Source of the DNA: Perca fluviatilis
Lineage: Eukaryota; Chordata; Actinopteri; Perciformes; Percidae
Reading direction: 5' to 3'
DNA: 64,000 nucleotides
Assembly (NCBI RefSeq): GCF_010015445.1
Contig: NC_053120.1
Location: forward strand, 10,074,114-10,138,113
The number at the start of each line of letters is the position of its first letter. The stretch's first letter is position 1. Below the pieces are notes generated by a model. It was not told the DNA's origin. It was given only the letters and a program-made list of their open reading frames with translations, and searched no databases. A program made the position numbers and the translations under genes. Below are positions 48,726 to 60,614 of the stretch, one piece after another.

Positions 48726-50015
48726 TCCTGAAATGGTTGAGAAAAAGTGGCTGTAAAAATGTAGAGACACATGTTGAGGGGTCTGAAAGAGATAACAATA
48801 GGCTACAGTAAATACGCTCATTTCAAATAAAATATAACCGTTGAAAATATGGAGAATAAAGTGGACTACTTTCAATTTTTCATTAAAAAAAAATCTCGCT
48901 TATTATTTCAGCAGTCCCATACTGTGCAAACAGCAGGATGTACACACAGTAGCCCCAGTTTGCTCGCCTGTGCTGCGTGTGTCGCTTTTCAGAATAAAAG
49001 CTTTAGAAATGGTGTGGCGGGATGGGGGGGGGGGGACTTTCTGGTCCTCGGGGACATGCGCGAGCCTTCTGAATGCGTGCTGCAGAAACTGAATGTATGC
49101 ATGTGTTAGTGAGTGCGTCTTTACAATAAGACTCAATCTATATCTATCTTAATATTCACATCAGGTGTTTTTTTCACTATAATGAATATGAATAACTAGT
49201 ATGGATTTTGATATATTGTAATTGTTATAATCCAAATGAGACTGTTGCAAATGGGATTATTCAAAAATCTGGATTTGTTAAAGACAACTGTTGACATTGG
49301 CTTTTCCCCACTGACCGCCCTGTTGTATGTGTAAAAATAATAATAATAAGTGCGAAACCAACCTTTTTTCATTTTAAAATATTTCTTTTTATTATCTTCT
49401 GACTTTAGTAAAAACCCAATATGTAGAAAAGTATTGCAGTGGTAACATTTTCTTGTGCAGCTATCTGAGCTTTGTTGAAGGTGACAAACTACAGAAATTA
49501 ACATAAAAAAATTATTAAAAACGATAAGTATATTTTTGAATTGTTAGTGTGCCGAAAATGTGCTTAGATGGTCTCTTTACGGACTAAGACACACTCACTA
49601 AATTAAAATACTTTCACAGTACTTACAGTACTTAGAGTACCAATGATGATAATGATAATGTCTTCATTGGATTATTTAAGATCACTTTACAAACTTATAT
49701 ACTGCTTTTAACAAAGTGTGTAGACTATCACCATCAAAGCTTTTCTTTTACTATACAGACTTTAAGGCCAGCCAATACTGCTAATATGTTAAAGAAATGA
49801 TTAAGGCAAATTTAAATTTGTTTGGAATTTGAGGTGTTTTAGAGGAGATTACATTTCCACAGCCATCAGTCAGACAATCAGGTAACGTGTGTTAACCCAC
49901 AGGACAAAGTGTTAATGTGTTTTTAAAGGTAGGCTTACATTACAAAGTGTCACAGAGATACTGGAGTTGTTCAAAGGCTTTGTCAGTGACATCAACATGA
50001 CAGCACTCTCAGCTT

Positions 50016-50018
<3 letters not shown>
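48726..50018. other. Gene-free AT-rich stretch
   Basis: No recognised repeat. Short frames only. Confidence 0.45.

Positions 50019-50060
<42 letters not shown>
50019..50060 (+). repeat. (CA)n microsatellite
   Basis: About 21 CA units followed by TATACATATATG. Confidence 0.95.
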
Positions 50061-50062
<2 letters not shown>

Positions 50063-50139
50063 TACATATATGTAGGCCAAGCTCATCCTCCAGACAACAC
50101 TCCCCACTTGTGTTTCCCCTCAGTCTGCACTTATTTCCT

Positions 50140-50440
50140 CCTCTCTTCAAGAATCAGATAAAAGCATCCGTGCTCATGATGATGAAAGCATCCTCTAAAT
50201 GTCATTTGCCGAATGTTTTTGTGTCACATTGCTGATGAATTTAGACCCTTCAGTGCTGCAATACTGGGCTGTTATAACGAATCATGTTGACACACAGAAC
50301 ATCACCCCAGATTACATTCCTCCATTGGGGAAATGTCATATCTCTTTCAGTGATGAATTATTCATCTGACCCGCGGACCTCTGCTCGTTTTATTATTGTA
50401 TTCTACATACTGGCTGAATGAATCACCATTTTTAACAAGC
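50140..50440. promoter_or_regulatory. CNE-like block
   Basis: Includes the 15-base palindrome GATGAATTATTCATC (50352-50366), TTTTATTATTGTATTC and CATCACCCCAGATTACATTC. No gene. Confidence 0.33.
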
Positions 50441-50629
50441 ATGTTTAAGTTTCTAACCGTGTGGATCACAGGTTACTCCAAACATTGTGTGTTCAGGATG
50501 TATTCTTCTTCCTTTTTGCTGTATTTCCCCACCAAAATTGAAGTTTGTTCAAACATTTAAGTACAAATAACTTAATACGAGTGAACTCTCCTACAGAAAA
50601 AAAACACTCAAACACATTTTCCTAAGCTG

Positions 50630-50860
50630 ATATCCGCAGGAGGGTCCACTGTGGGTTGTTGTCAAGAAGGAATTCCCACTTAATTATTAACCATTTAACA
50701 TCACGGCTCATAAAAGCTTTTACACGATCGATTTACTGGCACTGTTAATCTCTAAGATGATAATAATGTCACAATTAGTGTCGTAATGTAATCAGACATC
50801 TTGTCATCCTTCAGATTATACAGTATTTCACATCTGTAAAGCTCATTTAGACATTATACA
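50630..50860. promoter_or_regulatory. CNE-like block
   Basis: Contains CACTTAATTATTAACC, CACGATCGATTTACTGGC, GTCACAATTAGTGTCG and GTAATCAGACATCTTG. Unique and gene-free. Confidence 0.32.
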
Positions 50861-52246
50861 TGAGTCTGTTTTGACTGGCTTAGACTGCTGTGGCTGATAT
50901 TAGCCAGCCAGTTATGGTAATAGTAGTGTGTTAATGCAGTATATAAACTGCTGCTTCTCTGAAATGCAGCTACAGGGTGTTCATGACATTGTTAGGCTCA
51001 AATCGTGTCAGTATTTTTGATAAAAATGAAACACCAATTTGGAAGAACACTGCGTGGACCCTTCCATCTGCGTTTTTTTGTACAGCTCCTATGCAGAGCA
51101 ATCTTCTTTTACGAAGCGTAAAACCTTGTCGATCGTGTTGACTGTAGTGTAGATTTCGATTGATTGCATCAGTCACTATCAGGCTATTCTGGAGCTGGTG
51201 ACTCTGAGGTCTCCCTCTCTCCGACTCTCTGACAGAAGCTGTTGTTGAATGGAAGAGTGGCCTCTTTCAGTGTGGGTGTCCCCTCGGGGCCAACTGGGAG
51301 AGATAATCAGACAGGACAGTTACAGACAGACAGGCAGACAGACAGACTGATGCAGTAGACTGAAGTTGTTTCTCCCTGACTTAGACAGTGGCGCATTTGG
51401 GAGACTTTTAGATGAGCATTTGTTATTGTCCACAAGTTATGAACTCACTTTTGTATCATAAAGACTTTTCATTTTTGAAAATGTGTTATTTTCTGAATCC
51501 CCTCCCTCCCCTTTTTCCCCCTTTAAAGTCAACAATGAAGTGTGTAAATCCTGTTAGTAGGGAGGGTAATATTGTCTGTAAATCAGTGGAGCACAGCAGA
51601 ATCTTCTATCATTTTAAGTGTAGTCATAAACCATTCAAACACATTAGATTAAATTAGATTACATTAGATTAGAAGAAGTCTTATTGGTTCCTGCATTAGA
51701 ACGTCACAGCACAATACGTTAAATAAGCGCAAAGCATACCGCTAAGATCTGACCTTACCCTGTATACTGTATGGTTGGTTGGTTAGGTAGTAGTATTGTT
51801 AATTTTTGTGTCATGCACATTCAAGGGCCCAGCCCACATGGACACATGCTATGGACTTCATCTTCAGTCTCACTTAAATCACATAATCTCTTTAGGGAAA
51901 CCAATAAACATTTCTTTTTCTGTAGCTAGTGATAGTGCACCTGAACGTAACTGTGCACAGAGATCTTTAGCTTTTAGCCCAATTCTGCTTCAAGGATTTA
52001 CACTGTAGTTGTTTTTAAAAAACTCAACTAACTCAGAACAAACTGCTTTTGTTGCTGCTCGATTCATAAAGTAAAACATGGCTTCCTGTGTACCAAAGGA
52101 AGCTTTAATTAAGTGGCTATAGATTGATGTTTAATTTTGTGAAATTAAATCAAAATCACCTTGAGCTTTAGTTGAGCTCATATATCAAAAGATTGCATGA
52201 TCATAACTGGCCTCATCTGTGGAAGTTTCCATCACGTTTCTAAGTA

Positions 52247-52249
<3 letters not shown>
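50861..52249. other. Gene-free stretch
   Basis: ACATTAGATTA-type words repeat at about 51640-51675. Otherwise nothing. Confidence 0.45.

Positions 52250-52341
<92 letters not shown>
52250..52341 (+). repeat. (TG)n array
   Basis: About 46 TG units followed by GA-rich sequence (52351-52400). Confidence 0.97.
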
Positions 52342-52343
<2 letters not shown>

Positions 52344-53450
52344 CGGGATGGAGAGAGAGAGAGACATGGAAAATATAGGGCAGAGAGAGAGAGCGAGGGG
52401 TCTGGCCCAGGTTGGGTTGGGCAGGTCAGTGCAGCAGCATTTGATTGTAAATAAGAGAGGAGTCAGTTCACACGCCGATCAAGTGACTGCCGGGAACAAG
52501 CGAGCCATTTGAATCAGGTGGCTATCTCCCTATCTGAGAGATCAGAGCCCTGTCACCCCCGCCTGCCTCCTCCCTCTGCTCTCGTCATTGTGTGTTGCGC
52601 AGTAAGGGACACACACACATGCACGCAAGTGAAATGACATGTCCCTCCCTGCTGGCTATAAGGGCAGGCAGAGTGGCTGGATGAGATTTCACTGTCTCAC
52701 GTTAGGAGAGGTGAGGAAAGGAAGACAAAGGAAAGGAGAGGAGGAAAGAGGACAGGAATACCCCCTGCAGTAGTATAACATCCTGAAACCCCTCCTGTTG
52801 TTGGCTCTGTCGGAATTACCGCAAGAAAACAACATATAGGGTGGAGATGTGAGAGATGCATGTATTGCACTCCATTCGAAGCCATACTTTATTTATTCTA
52901 CTGTTTTTTTTTTTTCTTCAACTTTTTGTCCAAAACAGACTATTTTACTGCTTTTCTTGAGATTTGAACACTGTGCTCAACGTACTCAAGCTCTGATTTA
53001 TCAGGGAAAGTGATCTGAACTCTTATTTTCACCATTGATGTATCCGTCAATTATGTTTTCAATTTATTGATCAATCTATAATCCCAAAGACTCCACAATG
53101 TCTTTAAATTGCTTGTTTTGTCAAACCAACTGCCCAAACCCCGAAGATAAAAAGTTTTTTTTTTTTTTTTAAAAAGCATCAAATCCTCACATTTGAGAAG
53201 CTGGAATCAGCAAATGTTTTGGCTTCTTTGCTTGATAAATGATTTAATAATTGATTTTCCAAATAATTAGCAATTCATTTTATAATTGATTAATCAACTT
53301 ATCATTTATGCACTAAAGTAAGTTGTTATCGTTTAATATATAACTAATTATCCGTTGTGCTATGACCATAACACTACAGGAAACCAGAGTATGATTTTCA
53401 TTTATGTGGTTGTCACGATAAAGGCCGATGAAAAATGGATCAAATAAAGC
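52342..53450. other. Gene-free stretch
   Basis: GA-rich at 52350-52400 and 52700-52760, then AT-rich. No gene. Confidence 0.45.
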
Positions 53451-53482
53451 GCACACACAAACACACACACACACACACACAC
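53451..53482 (+). repeat. (CA)n microsatellite
   Basis: About 15 CA units with one CAA. It lies just upstream of a CNE-like block at 53495-53620. Confidence 0.95.
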
Positions 53483-53494
53483 ATTTTTTATGTC

Positions 53495-53625
53495 GCGTCT
53501 TGACAACGACCCCCGGGGGAGACGATGATGTGTGACAGCTGCTGCTTGTTAATATTGATTAAATGACAGCCAGGATCATTTACCGATTTACCGACTGACA
53601 GAGCTCAAACGTGAGAGGCAGCCCT
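53495..53625. promoter_or_regulatory. CNE-like block
   Basis: GTGTGACAGCTGCTGC (E box plus a TGACAG MEIS half-site) is followed by TTGTTAATATTGATTAAATG and ACAGCCAGGATCATTTACCG. Confidence 0.32.
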
Positions 53626-54509
53626 GAGGGAGAGCTCAGGACGGTTAGCCTGGACAGCCTGCAGTTTATGTTCAGAACATCATCTCTATCCCACTGTAAC
53701 CCCATAGGACACATTAGATTACACTCTTCAGATTTGATGTTAAGACAATCAATAAAATAACTTGTATACAAGTGACAAAAAGATAAAATAAAAGCGAGAT
53801 AAAACACCACTTATATTATTCCTGTATACTAAAGTCATTGTTACTTAATCTCAGATTTTGGCAATAAACATTATGAGTAAAATTGTATAGTAATGGTAAG
53901 GAATGATGCCCAAAACTACCAAATAAGACCCAGGTTGTTAAAACCGTACTTTGCTTCAAAATATATTGAAATAGAAACCGTAAACACAGCCATCGGTAGG
54001 CTAAGAGAAACTTTGTGATTAACAAATGTCAGTATACAACAGAGAAGAATATTTCAGAACAGACCATGGCAGAATAAAATAGATCAAAATAGAGCAACAT
54101 TGTGCCAAAAAAGAATATATGAAAGAACAGAGTAAAACAAAAATTGCCGCAAATACGCAAAAACAAGAGGCAGATGTGTTAATGATACCTACTCGCATAA
54201 AGGATTTTATCCAACCAATTCCACAAAGAAAAGTCTTTATAAAAAGTATGCTGCTACAGTGTGACAGGCTCCACATATAAAAGCTGCACTCACACTTTTA
54301 TTTGAATGAGGTGAGGAGAAGGTTAATGTGGGAGAGGATGTTTGATTTGAAGCTTTTCAGCGGCCTGTCAGGTCTTTTTGTTGAAGGAGAAAAGGTTTAA
54401 TACAAAATTCTGTTAGCATCCTTCATCTTGAAAGCGCAATTTAGCAAGTACATTGGTTTGTACATTGTCGTTGCAAACATATACAGTATAGGGACAGAAA
54501 TATAAATAT
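53626..54509. other. Gene-free AT-rich stretch
   Basis: Purine-rich on +, opening short minus-strand frames without features. Confidence 0.45.
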
Positions 54510-55060
54510 GAGACTGAACAGGACAGGACAGGAGTAGACTGGACTCATTAGGAAAGGAAAAAGTTGGACAAGTCAGGACGTGACGTTACAGAATAGGACA
54601 GTTTATATGAAAAAGACAGTACAGAATAGATCCGGACAAGACAGGACATGAAAGGAATGGTTATGATAGGACAGGACAAGATAAAACTGGACTGGACATG
54701 GCAAGAAAAGAACAAGACTGGGCAGGACAGTATGTTATGTGAAAGAAAAAGACAGGAAATAATGGATCAGGACATTACAGGACAGGGAAGGGCTGTTCAT
54801 GATAGGACATGGCAGAAAAGGGCAGGGACAGAACAGGATATAGGGCATGAAGCGGCAGATCAGGACTGGGTGTCATATGTAGGCTAAGACAGAACGGGAC
54901 ACTGCATGATAGGACAAGACGGGACAAAAGGGGCTTATAGGAGAAGACTGGACACAAAAAAACAGGACATTATTGGACAGCGAAGGGCAAGGATGTGATA
55001 GGACGAGACATGATATTACTGGACAGAAGAGTGAAGGATAGGACAAGAAAAGACACTGTA
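54510..55060 (+). repeat. Degenerate GGACA-type pentanucleotide satellite
   Basis: Scores of variants of GGACA/GGACAG/GGACAAGA recur over about 550 bases (for example AGGACAGGACAGGAGTAGAC near 54521). Intervals vary, so an original array has decayed by substitutions and indels. It carries no gene, although the purine bias opens short frames on both strands. Confidence 0.75.
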
Positions 55061-55196
55061 AACAATGCTGTCTCTTTTCCATCTTTTAGTTTTATGTCCC
55101 TGTCCATGTGTGTAGTGAGTCAACAACACTGGCAGTACTGGGACAGAGGGGACATTTACTGCTGCCAACTGTCCCAGTACTGAGAGGGTTTGGATC

Positions 55197-55200
<4 letters not shown>

Positions 55201-55279
<79 letters not shown>

Positions 55280-55486
55280 TGTGTGTGGCCTTGGGAACGA
55301 GCCAGGTGAGGCTGTTGAGCACAGATTAAAGCAGAGATGGATCAATCACTTGAGTCTCCGGGCTGGTGAGTGACAGCTAGCCTGGGGACACAAACATGGA
55401 CACTATTGATTTTGAGTCTCCTTCCATCAGATCTCTCTGAATTGCTCTTCTCAAGGCTAATGCACACAGTCAAACATTTACAATTG

Positions 55487-55546
<60 letters not shown>
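55201..55546. repeat. Inverted pair of TG and CA arrays
   Basis: TG at 55201-55287 (one TCTG break) and CA at 55490-55546, about 200 bases apart. Confidence 0.95.
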
Positions 55547-55554
<8 letters not shown>

Positions 55555-56210
55555 GTGTGATGATGATAGATATTGTTTCCTTAACTCTGTCTTTCCATGT
55601 CTCTGTCTCACACACACTTACTTAGTCTTGTTAGGACTCTTGCTGTGTGTGAATCTCTGTAAGCAGGAATGGCCCTCTGGCCATGTTTTTTAACGGGCCT
55701 ACAGGATATTTAGCAGCATGGAGGGAGGTCCCTATGGCACTTGAAGGAAGCTATTAGCAGTAAAATGCCATATACTAAGTAGTTCACAGCTTGTGAAGAA
55801 GTGCAGCCTGAAAAAGTTCAAACTTCATACAAAAACAAGAGATCACGACGAGCTGTAAATGATCTAACAAACGTCACTTATATAAAAGACAAAAGTTGAA
55901 ATGTGCATTCAAGGATAAACTAACACTAAGCTCGACTGGATCTTGTGGCGTGTTTTTAAAAATGTTACTATCAATTTTTATTTCAAAGTTTTCTTTTAAT
56001 GATATTCTCAGCTTTCCTCAACGTAGAAATCAGGTAGTCTTCCTAATAAAAACAGTACAATAGGTTAATGTTGTGGCCATCATTTGAAACTTTCAACTTT
56101 TTTTCGGAGAAATATTTTTTCCCTGTCAGTTTGGTATTCGAATAGCTCTAAATTCTACAATACCCATTAGCCTGGAACATGGAGGAAGACAGAAATGGAG
56201 CTGTATTATT
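55547..56210. other. Gene-free stretch
   Basis: Nothing recognised. Confidence 0.45.
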
Positions 56211-56581
56211 TTAATCCCTGTGTTGTCTTCCCGTCGACCATGGAACTTTTTGTTATTCTGGGCCAAAATTTTCAACATTTTGTTCACTTTTTCCGATCTT
56301 TTTTTTTCTGCACCTTTGACGTTTTTGTGGGGTTTTCCCCACGATTTTGAAGCTTTTTCTGACATTCTTGGCAATTTTTTCAACGTTCTTTTATAAAAAA
56401 AAATTTAAATACTATAAAATTGAATAAAACACCCAAATTCAATGAAAGTAGTGAACTGATAACATTTTTTACATGTGAAGAGCGTTGTATGTATCCACGT
56501 TATTCAATTTTTTTTTTTATTTGGTTAAAAAAAAAAATAGAAAATGGGTCAAATTTGACCCAAGGATAACAGGAGGGTTAA
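56211..56581. mobile_element. Small non-autonomous DNA transposon (MITE) flanked by TTAA
   Basis: The segment starts TTAATCCCTGTGTTGTCTTC and ends GATAACAGGAGGGTTAA. The ends form imperfect inverted repeats (CCCTGTGTTGTC against CCCTCCTGTTATC) bounded by TTAA on both sides, the target duplication typical of piggyBac-type elements. The interior is AT-rich with a GGGTCAAATTTGACCC palindrome near the right end. This resembles a very common fish repeat recalled by its 'GGGTCAAATTTGACCC...ACAGGAGGGTTAA' end. There is no coding capacity. Confidence 0.7.
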
Positions 56582-57808
56582 AACACTTTGTCATTACAGT
56601 TACATCCTTCATCTAGAATGAGATTTTGTTGTCCCAGGGAAAACGACAGAATCACGACAATGTTATAGAGCGACAAAGTCCACAGATGAAGGAGGTCAGG
56701 GTGGTTGGATGAATGCATTAACAAACACTGGACTTTAACTGTTGTTCGCTTTCCTTCGTCTACTGACAGTGAATGCTGATGTCCGTTAACCATGACCACC
56801 ATCTCTCCCCGACCTTAGCCGAGTAGTTATTTTAACCAATACAACAATGTTTCCCCAACAACAACCATTTTGTTTTTGTGCCTAAACCAAACTTAACCAT
56901 AGCAGTGTCCGATCAGAAAACACTTAAACTGCATGTGTCATTCTGGAAGGCAATTACAAACAACATATTGGTCCAGAATCTGATAGTAAACGTTTTAGTT
57001 TCAGCTCGCTGTAGCCGAAATTTAAGTTCTGTGATTGTAAGGTTCTTACTGAAATGCATAAGAAAAGATACAGATAAAATATTTTCAATCACAATTGCTC
57101 ATCTTTTGTAGTGATGAGACAACCAGAGAGAGAGTTTTACGTTCATCCAAGCTTCGGGAAGTGCTCCAACTGCCTGTCACCTAACATTGTCTGTGCAGAA
57201 AATGAGCAGGACTTTTACTTCCGGATGCCAAAAATAAGTTTTTCCCACTTTGCAATAGCGGAAAGGACACAATGTGCCTTGAACAAAAGTTTTTTTTATA
57301 TACACAGTACAAAGAGAAGAGGGGAAAAATAAAATCTAGAAACAAACAAAGCAAACAGCCTCACTGTGGCCGCGGATGATGGGAGGGGACGTCTGTAATG
57401 GGAGCAGTGGCCTAATAAGGTTAAATACCAGACTGTGAATAATCTCCCAGTAAACTGTCTACTCATGGAAAACACAGAGATGCAACAGCAGCAAGTCTCG
57501 CTTTCTGCCAGGCTGCCCTCCCTCTGCCTCCCCCGCCGCTCTCCCCCCCCCTCTCTCTTTACTGTTGTGTGTGTGTGTGTCTCTCTCTTTCTCTCTGTCC
57601 ACGCTGTTCTGTCTTTCTCTTCTTTCTTTACTTTCTCGCTCCTGCTCTCCTCACCCTCCTCCTCCTCGCTCCTCGTCTCGTCTCGTCTCAGTAAGTAGGA
57701 TAAGGCTTGGAGAGCTCCGTCGTCGTGGTAACTGCCAGAAGTATTCAGTTTGAAGTTTGAGGAGGTCAGTTTGCGGGTCGCACGCACGCACCCACGCACC
57801 CTCCCCAA
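56582..57808. other. Gene-free stretch with a pyrimidine-rich part
   Basis: 57500-57690 is C/T-rich with CGTCTCGTCTCGTCTC. Minus-strand frames there (up to 233 codons) are low-complexity. Confidence 0.45.
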
Positions 57809-57820
57809 ACACACACACAC

Positions 57821-57882
<62 letters not shown>
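57809..57882 (+). repeat. (CA)n array
   Basis: About 37 CA units with one CGCA break, preceded by CGCACGCACCCACGCACC. Confidence 0.95.
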
Positions 57883-57884
<2 letters not shown>

Positions 57885-59569
57885 CCTGAGAGAGAGTAGG
57901 TCCAGGCCCCCATATGGGCCCTGGCCCTTATACATGAGAGGATGAGGAGGGGGAATAAATGTTTTTGGAGGGCATGGGCCACTGCTAAGCTCTGCATCTG
58001 AAACAGTTGTGGTACCAGAACCTTTTCAATCGCTGATACTGAAATTAAGCTGATTATGAGTGTTGGAATATCTGACTCTGAATTACTCTTTGTTGTAATA
58101 GGATTTTTTGCAGTTCAGTTGCCCTGATGTTCATTTCCATTCCTTTAGTGTGATGATGATTCTTTCCAGTCATATTCATATTCAACGGGTCTTTCATAGT
58201 ATCCAAACCATCTTTGGAAAATGAAAGAAAAGCTAAGCATCCCCTAAGAAATTCAAAGTAAAGCAAATTAATCAATACCACAATGTAAAGTACTCTACTA
58301 CAATCTAAAGTGAGTTAGTTTAACTTGCATTTATCTTTCTTTATCTTTAATTGGATTTAACTCTCCTAGAAAGTACTTTCAAGTTGGTTTTACTTTCCTA
58401 AAAAGCAGTGGTTAAAGAAGTATTTTCATTTATTTCTCTAAAATAAAAGTAGCAATAACACACTGTAAAAGTAAAAGGCTACAGCGCTACATTTGACTTA
58501 GGCAAAAGTACAGTAACAGACTAAATGTTGGCTTATTATTACCGAAGCATTGATCATTTAAGCAGCATTTAATATTGTAGCCGGTTAGTGTGAAGCTTAT
58601 ATATACTTTTCAACTACTTTACAGACCTTTGGATAGTTTAATTATATTTTATAAACCGATCATATCTTTTTACATATAAAACTTAATCTAAGAAGTAACT
58701 ATGAACTGTGCTGACTAATAAATGACAAAAAAAATGCTGTATTGTATTATATTTGCCTCCTAAACGGTGATGCAGTACAAGTATAATGTAGTTGAAATAT
58801 GGAAATGAGTAGAGTACATGACTAAATGTACATACTGGACAATGAATTCACATCCCTCTGGCTCTAAGCGGACAGTTCAAACCATCCAGAGTGAGTACAG
58901 TTATGTTTTCAGGAATTATGTATGACACAAGCGGGTACAGGACCAGTGCTGGTCGGACACCCAAAAAACAAAAAATTAATTCTGGCCCAGCCGAGGTCCA
59001 ACGCTCACCAATGTTTTTTGTGCTATTGTCAATTGTATTTGCCTTGACTGTGGGCCAAACTCTCTCCATGCACATAAACAGCTCTGGCTGGGGTTAGACT
59101 CACATGGACACCTTGAACACTCCGGGCATTGGGAAGTAGTTGTACACCATGAAACACAGAGGTCCTCCACTGCCACTCCTGGTGCAGGTGCAGTCCCCTC
59201 ACTCTCACATACTGTAGAACTGGTAACTCATGTCTACCACGACTGTCCTCTGTGCTACAAAAACAGCAAAATAAAAAATAAATAAAAAAGGTTTCTAGCA
59301 TTTTCTGTGGGGTGGATGACGTGGGCATTATTTTTATTCTTCTGACATTAATTATTTGTGTTTAAAGGCCAGTGAGGCTGCATTTATGTCATTTCATTTC
59401 TGGTAAGAGGAAAAGGAAACTGTGGTTATCAGAGCAGTTTACAGCAGTGATGATTCTTGTTTACATGAAAAATATTTAGTAAAAACTTTCTTAACTTCCT
59501 TCCCCCCCAACCCCTCTGTGTGTCTCTCTCTCTCTGTCTCTATCCTGGGTGGTTTCTGATGTAAATGTT
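57883..59569. other. Gene-free AT-rich stretch
   Basis: 58850-59240 opens overlapping minus-strand frames with moderately complex sequence (for example GDCTCTRSGSGGPLCFMVYN read across one frame with upstream stops). It could be a dead gene fragment, but I cannot name a family. Confidence 0.35.
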
Positions 59570-59698
59570 TTTAGTCAGTTGGCGGCTGAGTCTCAGCAGG
59601 TGGTCCACCAAATCCACCGTAACCCCCGGCAACCCCTGTCCAGCCAATCCAAACGCTGCCCTGCCCACCACTCCGCTTAGTTAGCCCTGACAGGACCG
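59570..59698. promoter_or_regulatory. GC-rich block with an RFX X-box
   Basis: GTAACCCCCGGCAAC at 59619-59633 fits the RFX consensus GTNRCC(0-3N)RGYAAC. A CCAAT box (CAGCCAATCC, 59641-59650) follows. The TGCG/TG array starts at once on the right. Confidence 0.35.
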
Positions 59699-59699
59699 T

Positions 59700-59722
59700 G
59701 TGTGTGTGTGTGTGTGTGTGCG

Positions 59723-59754
<32 letters not shown>

Positions 59755-59784
59755 TGCGTGTGTGTGTGTATGTGTGTGTGTGTG
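59700..59784 (+). repeat. (TG)n/(TGCG)n compound array
   Basis: TG interrupted by six successive GTGC units at 59736-59760, another alternating purine-pyrimidine stretch. Confidence 0.95.
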
Positions 59785-59897
59785 GCAGTACTCAGAGGAC
59801 AGTGCGTGTTCTTGGAGTGGTCATTAAAAGTTTATTAAAAAGTCTTCAACCGTTGGGAAAATGTGTTTGAGTATCAGTGAGCATGGACACAGTTGTG

Positions 59898-60608
<711 letters not shown>

Positions 60609-60614
60609 GTAGAC

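Noticed and set aside
57296..57997. 233-codon minus-strand frame
   Set aside because: Built from a CA array read as Cys-Val and from purine-rich low-complexity sequence. No domain or conserved segment.
58848..59328. Minus-strand gene fragment
   Set aside because: Frames of 75-99 codons look moderately complex, but they are broken by stops, lack splice signals and match no family I know.
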